Shown: positions 1 to 6,119 of the stretch, one piece after another | Layout: each line of letters opens with the position of its first letter | Numbering within the stretch: position 1 is the stretch's first letter | Source of the DNA: Malacoplasma sp. | Lineage (GTDB): Bacteria > Bacillota_I > Bacilli_A > Mycoplasmatales > Mycoplasmoidaceae | NCBI GenBank assembly: GCA_029050415.1 | Contig: JAIDMU010000102.1 | Span: forward strand, 1-6,119 | Length of the DNA: 6,119 bases | Reading direction: 5' to 3' | Notes under the pieces: generated by a model | Told to the model about the DNA's origin: nothing | Database searches by the model: none | The model's input: only the letters and a program-made list of their open reading frames with translations | Made by a program: the position numbers and the translations under genes

Positions 1-31
1 AAGTAATGATGTTTTTAAACAATATTAGATT

Positions 32-70
32 GGAATAAAAATATCCATAATTTATTTAATTATGGATATT
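32..70 (-). terminator. Inverted repeat, possible minus-strand terminator
   Basis: Positions 40-50 and 60-70 are perfect 11-bp inverted repeats (AATATCCATAA / TTATGGATATT) around a 9-nt AT loop. Read on the minus strand, the stem runs directly into a T-rich tract (TTTATT), as expected of an intrinsic terminator. On the plus strand the stem is followed by AAATG, so it is unlikely to terminate plus-strand transcripts. It could stop transcripts from the minus-strand operon that run through the Nudix gene, or belong to a gene or mobile element left of the window. The repeat is plain in the sequence; its function is inferred. Confidence 0.5.
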
Positions 71-84
71 AAATGTGTTACTAT

Positions 85-110
85 AGTGTTGCACTTCAAA
101 TTTCACTCAA
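85..110 (+). mobile_element. Possible right-hand terminal repeat of an IS30-family element
   Basis: The segment starts AGTGTTGCACTT and continues CAAATTTCACTCAA. It is unusually GC-containing for an intergenic region here. The TGTTGC core followed by an AT-rich tail resembles, from memory, the inner-to-outer reading of right-end inverted repeats in IS30-family elements. If so, the element lies to the left, its outer boundary is near 110, and its transposase is outside the window. No second end and no target duplication can be seen. A small AGTG-TTG-CACT hairpin at 85-95 is an alternative reading. This is a tentative call. Confidence 0.22.
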
Positions 111-112
111 GG

Positions 113-142
113 AAAAATAGAGTTAAAGACTCTATTTTTTTT
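113..142 (+). terminator. Intrinsic terminator upstream of the Nudix gene
   Basis: An 11-bp perfect stem (AAAAATAGAGT at 113-123 paired with ACTCTATTTTT at 129-139) closes a 5-nt TAAAG loop, and the T-run extends to 142. On the plus strand this is a standard rho-independent terminator for a gene that ends left of the window. The A-run on its 5' side gives a shorter T-run on the minus strand, so it may work in both directions. It insulates the Nudix gene from upstream transcription. Confidence 0.8.
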
Positions 143-150
143 ATTTAGTT

Positions 151-156
151 TATTAT
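151..156 (+). promoter_or_regulatory. Candidate -10 box for the Nudix gene
   Basis: TATTAT, one mismatch from TATAAT, lies 22 nt before the Nudix ATG and just after the terminator. No -35 hexamer is recognisable: that position falls inside the terminator stem. The region is so AT-rich that matches of this quality occur by chance, so this is a position-based guess. If used, the 5' leader would be only about 15 nt, which fits the absence of a Shine-Dalgarno sequence. Confidence 0.3.
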
Positions 157-178
157 TAATAAAAATTAAATATTTAAT

Positions 179-724
179 ATGAATAAAAAAGAAGATAAAT
201 TAATAGTTAAAACAAAACACTTAGATATGTATAAAACTGAAAAAGGATTTTTCTATTGTCAAAGAAGATCAGTTAACAGTATTGCTGCTTTATGCTTTAA
301 AAAAATAAAAAATGAATTCTTTTTCTTAATCAGATACCAACCAATGCCACAAATTGAAGAAAAAAAAGTTTGAAACCAACTGTATCCATGTCCAATTACT
401 GGATCAATTGAAAAAAATGAAAATCCACTAACTAGTTCAGTTAGAGAAGTTTATGAAGAAGGGGGAATAACAATAAATGAAAGTGATTTAATTGTTATTA
501 ATCCAAGTGTTGCATCAACCCAAATGAATGAAAAAGTTTTTTACTATCTAGTTGATGTGACAAACAAAAAAATTGAAACACCACAAAATGATGGTTCAAT
601 TTTTGAAGCAGTTAGTAAAAATATTTGGGTTTCTCAAAAAGAGTTAGAAACAATTATTAACAATAATTTGTATTTATCTTCATTACTAACTTGCTATTAT
701 TACTTTTTAAAACTAGTTAAATAA
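179..724 (+). CDS. Nudix hydrolase, ADP-ribose pyrophosphatase-like
   Basis: A 181-aa protein in code 4; W65 is encoded by TGA. Residues 75-97 match the Nudix signature GX5EX7REUXEEXGU exactly: G75, E81, then REVYEEGGI at 89-97. R89, E90, E93 and E94 are the residues expected to bind the metal and catalyse diphosphate hydrolysis. The segment before the box (a beta-rich stretch near SIAALCFKK) and a PSVAS...E stretch at 109-118 resemble ADP-ribose/NDP-sugar pyrophosphatases, which cleave a nucleoside diphosphate linked to another moiety. Substrate assignment is inferred; the Nudix fold is firm. No signal peptide or membrane segment is visible, so it should be cytoplasmic. The ATG follows an in-frame TAA at 167-169, so no longer start is possible. 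No Shine-Dalgarno is seen before it. The gene is on its own and converges on ymdB with one base between the stop codons. Confidence 0.9.
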
Positions 725-725
725 A

Positions 726-1541
726 TTATTCTCTATATCCAACCATATCTTGGTACTTATAAATGTTTTTGATTCCAATAACTTTATTATCTTTTGAATC
801 AAAACTTAAAACCACAGCACAAAATTGGTATTGTCCAATTTGTTCTTCTAATTTAAAAAACTCTGAATTACCTTTAAACATGTTAATAATTGAATCAGGT
901 TTTGCACCAATAATTCCATTCGCTGCACCTGTCATTCCAACATCAGTTATATAAGCTGTGTTATTTATAATTCTTGCATCATTTGTTTGCACATGTGTGT
1001 GTGTTCCCAAAATTGCTTGAACCTGTGATTGAAAGTTAAGAAAAAAAGCATTTTTTTCACTTGTTGTTTCACAATGAAAATCCACTATATGAAAATCTGC
1101 TTTAGCTTCATTTTCAATAATTTTTTCTAACTCTAAAAAAGGATTTGTTTGCATTTCTTTAATAGCTACAGAAATTCCTAATAAGTTAGTAATTCGAAAT
1201 GTTTTATTTTTAATATGAACAATTCTAGAACCAACTCCAACAGTTGCTTCTAAAAGTTTTTCATCAAGATTTGCAGGTCTAATAATGTTATCTTTATTTT
1301 TTAAAATTTCATAAATATCTTTTTTGTGTCATGTGTGGTTTCCCATTGTAATAAAATCAATTCCATTTCTACACAAAAAATTGTAGTCTTTTCAATCAAG
1401 ACCTCTACCTTTTGTTGTGTTTTCAGCATTTGCAATAGTGAAATCTATTTTATTTTGTTTTTTAATATTGCTTAGTTCAAGCTCAACTGCTAATTTTCCC
1501 ATTGCTCCTGAAATATCACCAATAAATAAAATATTAATCAT
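726..1541 (-). CDS. ymdB: YmdB-type metallophosphoesterase (TIGR00282 family), cyclic nucleotide phosphodiesterase
   Basis: A 271-aa protein, close to the length of Bacillus YmdB. All dimetal-site motifs are present in order: GDI (D9), NAEN (E40, N41), GNHTWH (N68, H69), DFHCE (H156) and GTHTHV (H181, H183). The 25/27-residue spacing of the last three histidines matches the Bacillus protein. In the family this is a cytoplasmic phosphodiesterase acting on 2',3'-cyclic nucleotides, and in Bacillus it affects biofilm and motility decisions. The role in a mollicute is unknown, and 2',3'-cNMP clearance after RNA decay is a reasonable guess. W50 and W71 are TGA; with the standard code only the part from M130 would appear as an ORF. 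The ATG begins 2 nt after the pcrA stop, and a weak purine-rich AGAAAGATAG within the end of pcrA may act as ribosome site, so translation is probably coupled. It is the last gene of the operon; no terminator follows it directly. Confidence 0.92.
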
Positions 1542-1543
1542 AA

Positions 1544-3763
1544 TTATTTTTCTATCTTTCTAACAGATTTATGATGCTTAATAAGTTGTTTTTTACCAAT
1601 TTGTGGTCTATCAAAAGCAACTGTAATAATTGATTGTTGAACATCCATTACAATTCCTTTACCAAATTTATCATGCAAAACTAAATCACCTATATAATAC
1701 TCTTCTTTTTTATCATGATATACATTATCTAAATCAATTGAACTTTTTTGATTTCTTGATGGTTCAAAAACTTTTTTGCTAGTACTGGATGTATTTTTAG
1801 ATACTATTCTTTTATCTGCAAGTAAATCATCTATTTCTAATAAAAATCTAGAAGGTGTTTTTTGACCAGAAACATTACCAAAATAGTTTGCTCCTTTACT
1901 ACATGATAAATACAAATTCTTCTTAGCTCTTGTAATTGCAACATATGCAATTCTTCTTTCTTCATCTAAGTTCCCTTCTTCAATTGACTTAATAGAAGGA
2001 AAAATGTTTTCATTCATTTGAATAATAAATACAATATCAAATTCTAATCCCTTTGCTGAATGAACTGTCATTAAAGAAACAGTGTTAATATTTTTATCAT
2101 TTTTATCATTAGTTTCATCCACACTTGTTAAAATTGCCAATTCTTGTAAATAATGATGCAAGTTTGCATTATTGGGATTATTTTTTTCAAAAGCAATTGC
2201 TGCATTTTTTAGTTCATTAATGTTGTCAATTCTGTTTTCTTCACCTTCATCTTTTAGCATTTGAAAATAATTTGTTTTTTCAGCAATTTCATCAATCAGT
2301 TGAGAAATTGAATCAAATTTTTTATTTCTTATTTCAGTTATCAAATTATAAAATTCTAAACATGCATTTTTAGCTTTTGCAGACAATTCTTTAATTTCTT
2401 CAACTTTTCCAAAAGAGGCAAAAGTTGATAAATTATTTGCAACAGCATAATTTTTTATAGCAAAAAAAGTTTTTTCACTAATTTGTCTTTTGGGAATATT
2501 ATAAATTCTAGTCAAACTCATTTCATCACTGTTTGAAACCAAACGCATGTAAGCAATCATATCTTTAACTTCTTTTCTTTGGTAAAACCTAAACCCACCA
2601 AAAATTCGGTATGGAATATAATTGTAAGACAACAACTCTTCAATATTTCTAGAAAGATAATTAGCTCGATATAAAATTGCAATATCTTTGTATTGATATT
2701 GTTTTTGATCAACTAACTCTTTTATTTTTGAACACACAAATTTTGATTCATTATCTTGATCTTCTGCTTCAAAATAAATAACTTCACTATTAAAACTAGA
2801 GTCAGTAAACAAATTTTTTTTAATTCGATTAGGATTGTTATTAATTAAAGAATTTGCAATATTTAAAATTTTTTTTGTTGATCTATAATTTTGTTCTAAA
2901 ACTATGACTTCAGTATTTAAAAAATCATTTTTAAATGAATTAAAAATATTTTTTTGTGCACCTCTTCATGAATAAATCATTTGGTCTGGATCACCAACTG
3001 CAAAAACATTTTTCATATTTTTACTTAGTAATTTAATTATTTCATATTGGTCTAAATTAGTATCTTGAAACTCATCAACTAAAATATAATCAAATCTTTC
3101 TTTTCACTTTTTTCCAATTTTTTCAATTTTTAAAACCTGTTTAGCATATTTAATTAAGTCATCAAAATCAAGTAAGTTACTATTTTTTAAAAACTTTAAA
3201 TATTGCTCATAAACTATTTTAAAAATATCTTTTTTTGTATCACCTTCATAGGTATTATCTAAAAAACTTAGCCATTCATAAACATCATCATTTTCATAAA
3301 TATCTTGTGATTTTAGTTTAGAAATTCAAGATAAACAAACTTTAATTTTTAAAATTTGGTTATCAAAGTTATTTGCTTTATAAATATCTTTTAAAATTGA
3401 GTTTTGATCATCTTCATCTACAATAGAAAAATTGCTATTAATATTTTCAAATTCCAAAGCTTTTATATCTTCTCTTAAGATTCTTAAACACATTGAATGA
3501 AATGTACCAATATAGTTAAATTGTTTGCTAGGAATAATATTTGAAATTCTTGTTTTCATTTCATTAGCTGCTTTATTTGTGAAAGTGAAACCTAAAATTC
3601 TTCAACTTGCATAGTTTTTTTCATTAATTAAATAAACTACACGATGAGTTAAAACAGATGTTTTTCCACTACCAGCTCCAGCAATCACTAAAACTGGAAT
3701 ATCATCATCAAAAGTAATTGCTTTTCTTTGGTTTTCATTAAATTTACTATATTTACTATCCAT
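1544..3763 (-). CDS. pcrA: UvrD/PcrA family ATP-dependent DNA helicase (superfamily 1)
   Basis: A 739-aa 3'-5' helicase of full PcrA length. Motifs in order: Q motif ([10 protein letters not shown]12), Walker A GAGSGKT (29-35), Ia [11 protein letters not shown] (about 59-69), GTFHSM (Ib region), DFDDL (199-203), Walker [10 protein letters not shown] (228-236), [16 protein letters not shown] (257-269), [10 protein letters not shown] (289-296), IVa [17 protein letters not shown] (385-401), [12 protein letters not shown] (566-576) and [17 protein letters not shown] (601-615). A hydrophilic linker (about 640-690) leads to a C-terminal Tudor-like domain, [14 protein letters not shown] (692-705), which in Bacillus PcrA contacts RNA polymerase. 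The family unwinds DNA in nucleotide excision repair, rolling-circle replication and conflict resolution. W54, W146, W220 and W266 are TGA, and W164 is TGG. The start is the ATG preceded by AAGGAA at 9-nt spacing; in-frame codons further upstream overlap the RDD gene more and lack such a site. The start overlaps the RDD gene end by 8 nt. pcrA is chosen over uvrD because of the low-GC Gram-positive lineage and the C-terminal domain. Confidence 0.96.
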
Positions 3764-4550
3764 TTTTACTATTTCCTTCATCAAAAATTTCACTAGTATC
3801 AATTTCACCTGGTAAATTATACTTAATGATTGGTTTTTTCTTATTTTTTAAATTTAAAACACCATTTTTATCATCACTAAAAACTTCAACCATTTTGACA
3901 ACAACAGTATTACTAATATTATCTGTAAATGATCTTTTTTTATTTGTAAATGCAACATTTAAAATTAAAACAAACTCTAAAATTGCAACAATTGTATAAA
4001 AAGATTGAAAAACTATTTCAACAACATTTGTAGTATCAGTTTCACTACTAGTTGAATTTAACAAAAAAGCAATTACTTGATTTTTAGCAAAAAAACTGAC
4101 AATTCCTAAAATTAAAGTAATTGTAATAACTAATAAACAAGTTAGGGATTCTCTAATAATTAATTGAGTAAAAAATAGTCAATGTAAATTTTTAAAAAAT
4201 TTTTTATTTTCATTAACAATTTTTAAAGAAGTACTATAAATTCTAATTTTAAAGACTTTGGAAAAAATAGTATAACCCCTACATAAAAAAGGGACAATGA
4301 TAAAATAAATAAAAATTGTTAAAAAAATAACAAAAGTAAATAAAAAAATTTGTCATGATTCAATTAAATTTCAATTTTGTTCATTTCCTGATATAAAACT
4401 AGTTTGAAGCAAATTAGAAAAAATAATAAAAAAGAAAGCAATAATAATTAGAAAAGTAAATATCAAATCAAAAAATCTTGCAAAAGTTCTAGAAACAGCA
4501 CTTGCTAATTGATATTTTTTCTTTTCATTTTTTTCTAATAAATTATTCAC
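3756..4550 (-). CDS. RDD-family integral membrane protein
   Basis: A 264-aa protein with four likely membrane segments: about 28-48, 67-89, 136-155 and 180-201. The RDD hallmarks are visible: R25 and D28 in RFFDLIF at the start of segment 1, PFLCRGYTIFSKVFKIRI (87-104) after segment 2, and KKRSFTDNISNTVVVK (204-219) after the last segment, matching the family's K/R...D...T.V ending. A hydrophilic tail (about 220-264) is probably cytoplasmic. The function of most RDD proteins is unknown, and some have been linked to ion exchange; nothing here decides it. W60, W66 and W124 are TGA, so much of the gene is hidden under the standard code. The start is GTG at 4550, with AGAGGG 5 nt upstream; the overlapping ATG one base earlier leads to a TAG within six codons. 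It begins 2 nt after the glycosyltransferase stop and overlaps pcrA by 8 nt. Confidence 0.88.
3773..3778 (-). promoter_or_regulatory. Shine-Dalgarno site that sets the pcrA start
   Basis: AAGGAA on the minus strand sits 9 nt before the ATG at 3763. It lies inside the last codons of the RDD gene, so ribosomes finishing that gene are delivered to the pcrA start. The site favours this ATG over the two in-frame upstream start codons at 3808 and 3781. Confidence 0.7.
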
Positions 4551-4552
4551 AT

Positions 4553-5512
4553 TTACCCTCTAATTAAATTCTTTTTAACATAATTAAATGATGGTTTAAA
4601 TGAACAGATATATTCTTTTAATTCTGGATTTTTTAATAAATCTAAACTTTTATTATTTCTAAATGATGGATCAATTTTTTCTAAAGTTTCTCATGCTTTA
4701 TTAATAGCAATTGACAAAGTTTTTTCATTACTATATGAATCAAACATTTTAACTAAAAAATCACCAATACACAATTTTGGCAGTCAAACTAAATAATTAT
4801 TTTTAGTATCATAATCTAACTGAGACTCATTAATCCGGTAAGACAAAAGCAAAGCACTTTCTAAAATGTTGTACAAATTATAAGTATATTTAACTGAATT
4901 TTTACCATTTTCTAAATTCAATAATTTTTTTGAAGAATAAAAAGCAGTTTCATATGAGTTCAAAACATCAAAAAGATAAATTGGATATAAATTTTTATAA
5001 TTAACAAAATTAATTTTCTTTTTTTCTAAAAAACTTTTTTTAAAAACTTTGTTTCTAATACTAATTGCACAATTAACAATAAAAGATGCATTTGTAGAAA
5101 GTTCTTCTTTAGTTATTTCTTTTTCAGTTTCAAAATCATCATTAACATTATTAATGTTTGTTTTAAAACCAATAAAATCATATTTTTTATTATCTAAAAT
5201 ATTAATAATAGTTTTTACAAAATCTGGTTCAAAAATATTTTTTGATTCAGCAAAATAAACATATGAACCACTAGCTTTTTCTAATCCCAAATTATAAGAA
5301 AATGATCTTCCATAGTTTTCAAAAAGTCTTACAATTTTAAATTTTTTATCTGATAAATCAAAACTATTTAATATTGTTTTAACTTCATCAGATGCAAAAT
5401 CATCAATGAAAATAATTTCAAAACTTTTACTAGTTTGATTTAGTAAAGATTTGATAGATTTTTCTAAATTTGTTGAATTTTCATATAAATGGTAAATAAA
5501 AGTTATTTTCAT
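4553..5512 (-). CDS. Family 2 (GT-A fold) glycosyltransferase-like protein
   Basis: A 319-aa protein. The N-terminal part follows the GT2 pattern: beta strand MKITFIYHLYENS, LEKSIKSLLNQT (16-27), FEIIFIDDFASDE (31-43) with D37/D38 in the nucleotide-binding position, and ENYGRSFSYNLGLEKASGSYVYF (65-87). Where the family normally has the metal-binding DxD, this protein has AESKN (88-92), so the usual aspartates are missing; EPDF (95-98) follows as normal. The C-terminal 200 residues are not recognisable. No membrane segment is evident, so the protein is probably cytoplasmic or peripheral to the membrane. GT2 enzymes in mollicutes generally build glycolipids or capsular sugars, but activity and substrate are uncertain here. 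W243 and W274 are TGA, and R226 is the rare codon CGG. The start is ATG 5512, with a weak GGA 9 nt upstream; a TTG seven codons earlier is a less likely alternative. It is the first gene of the operon. Confidence 0.82.
4556..4561 (-). promoter_or_regulatory. Shine-Dalgarno site for the RDD gene (GTG start)
   Basis: AGAGGG, the strongest ribosome-binding sequence in the window, lies 5 nt before the GTG at 4550. It is made of the last two sense codons (AGA GGG) of the glycosyltransferase gene, so the coding end of one gene doubles as the initiation signal of the next. It supports the GTG start. Confidence 0.75.
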
Positions 5513-5544
5513 AATGATTAATCCAAATTGCAATTACAAGATTT

Positions 5545-5550
5545 ATTATA
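5545..5550 (-). promoter_or_regulatory. -10 box of the glycosyltransferase-RDD-pcrA-ymdB operon
   Basis: A perfect TATAAT on the minus strand ends 32 nt before the glycosyltransferase ATG, which would place transcription start about 25 nt upstream of it. No good -35 hexamer lies at 16-18 nt spacing, which is common for mollicute promoters. It sits in the 106-nt gap (5513-5618) between the operon and the upstream gene, where a new promoter is expected. A second TATAAT occurs at 5605-5610, close to the end of the upstream gene, and is a less likely alternative. I see no strong GC-containing terminator in this gap, only AT palindromes and T-runs around 5570-5600. Confidence 0.55.
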
Positions 5551-5618
5551 AATTAACTAAGATTTTTAAATAAAAAAAACTAAAATATTTTTAATTTAAA
5601 AAAGATTATAAATAAAAA

Positions 5619-6119
5619 CTAATTTTTTTCATCTTCTAAAAAAGTTAAAAATTCATAGTTAACTGAAGAAAAGCTAATTTCACTTTCATTTGAACTATCC
5701 ACAATTCCAATTGAATCTTTAGATATTTTTTTAATTTCTCTTTCACTATTTTTACTATTGAAATTCAAAAAATATGTAAAGAAATTATTTAAATGTAAAT
5801 AGTCACAAAGTTCAGTGTTTGAATAAAAAAGAATTATTTGATTGTTTATAAGTTCAATTTCAGTTTTTAATTTTGAAAAAAAGTTTTTAAAAATTAATTT
5901 ATTATCATCTTCTAAATTTATTGGGTTTAAGATTGAACCAAAAAAAAGTGGTGTGTTTTTAACAGAAAAATTTTTACTTTTTAATAAACTGGTGATTTTT
6001 GTTTTAAACTCATTAAATTTATCTTCTAAAATTAAATCATTTTCATCATTTTTATTAACTAAAGCAATAATAAAATAAAATTCAGTAATGCCATTTGAGT
6101 TAATAATAAAACTAATAAT
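5619..6119 (-). CDS. Unrecognised protein, C-terminal part (cut by window edge)
   Basis: The minus-strand frame starting at the window edge is open for 166 codons down to a TAG at 5621-5619. The length of open frame in such AT-rich DNA, and a codon and residue use like its neighbours (many K, N, E, F, I), support a real gene whose start lies beyond the window. The visible part is hydrophilic with scattered aromatic residues. It includes a stretch FYFIIALVNKNDEND near the left end of the fragment, FFGSILNPINLEDDNK in the middle, and an acidic end FLEDEKN. No membrane segment, catalytic motif or Trp codon is visible. I do not recognise a family. Its position before the glycosyltransferase suggests nothing firm, because a promoter appears to separate them. 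Confidence 0.72.
   Translation of the reverse strand: MISFIINSNGITEFYFIIALVNKNDENDLILEDKFNEFKTKITSLLKSKNFSVKNTPLFFGSILNPINLEDDNKLIFKNFFSKLKTEIELINNQIILFYSNTELCDYLHLNNFFTYFLNFNSKNSEREIKKISKDSIGIVDSSNESEISFSSVNYEFLTFLEDEKN

Noticed and set aside
711..722. AACTAGTT palindrome at the Nudix-ymdB junction as a terminator.
   Set aside because: Only 8 bp, no loop, and no T-run on either strand.
524..724. Separate small plus-strand gene of 66 codons starting at the ATG at 524.
   Set aside because: It is the in-frame C-terminal part of the Nudix gene, separated from the first part only by the TGA at 371-373, which reads as Trp.
763..954. Plus-strand ORF of 63 codons.
   Set aside because: It lies antisense within ymdB, whose catalytic histidines are encoded on the other strand; no ribosome site or family resemblance.
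2088..2112. Tandem TTTTTATCAT repeats.
   Set aside because: Two imperfect units inside pcrA that encode NDKNDK in a low-complexity stretch; too short to be a meaningful repeat array.
1544..3808. Helicase region looks like several short ORFs with stops between, as in a pseudogene.
   Set aside because: All interruptions are TGA in one frame at tryptophan positions (for example SWRGA of motif III); with code 4 the gene is intact at 739 codons.
5049..5258. Plus-strand ORF of 69 codons.
   Set aside because: Antisense to the glycosyltransferase gene; hydrophobic, serine-rich composition is what reverse translation of a K/N/E-rich gene gives.
5842..6078. Plus-strand ORF of 78 codons.
   Set aside because: Antisense to the minus-strand frame that is open from 6119 to 5619; the minus frame is longer, runs off the edge and has mollicute-like protein composition.
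1..6119. CRISPR array, tRNA, rRNA or riboswitch.
   Set aside because: No spaced direct repeats, cloverleaf pattern or conserved RNA core was seen on either strand; this was by eye and a covariance-model scan would be decisive.

Overview
The window comes from an AT-rich mollicute that reads UGA as tryptophan (genetic code 4). Five genes contain in-frame TGA at positions where tryptophan is expected: I count 12 TGA Trp codons against 2 TGG. With the standard code the helicase gene would look like several broken ORFs; with code 4 every reading frame is intact. The gene content and base composition fit the Spiroplasma/Mesoplasma/Mycoplasma mycoides side of the mollicutes. That placement is an inference and I cannot name a species.

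Layout: positions 1-178 hold no gene that I can see. They contain an inverted repeat that looks like a minus-strand terminator (about 32-70), a GTTGCAC-containing stretch that resembles the terminal repeat of an IS30-family element (85-110, tentative), and a clear hairpin/U-tract terminator (113-142). A plus-strand Nudix hydrolase gene follows (179-724). It meets a minus-strand gene cluster tail to tail with one base between the stop codons.

The minus-strand cluster, read right to left, has four genes: a family-2 glycosyltransferase (5512-4553), an RDD-family membrane protein (4550-3756), the UvrD/PcrA helicase (3763-1544) and a YmdB-type metallophosphoesterase (1541-726). The junctions are a 2-nt gap, an 8-nt overlap and a 2-nt gap, so this is very probably one operon with translational coupling. 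A TATAAT box lies 33 nt upstream of the first gene. The four products do not form an obvious pathway: one modifies sugars or lipids, one is an uncharacterised membrane protein, one serves DNA repair and replication, and one hydrolyses cyclic nucleotides. I read it as a housekeeping operon of a compact genome.

At the right edge, the last 166 codons of another minus-strand gene (6119-5619) form an open frame that runs off the window; I do not recognise it. I found no tRNA, rRNA, CRISPR array or defence system, and no convincing new biological system. The points most worth checking are the glycosyltransferase that lacks the usual DxD aspartates, the missing terminator between the convergent Nudix and ymdB genes, and the possible IS end at the left edge.
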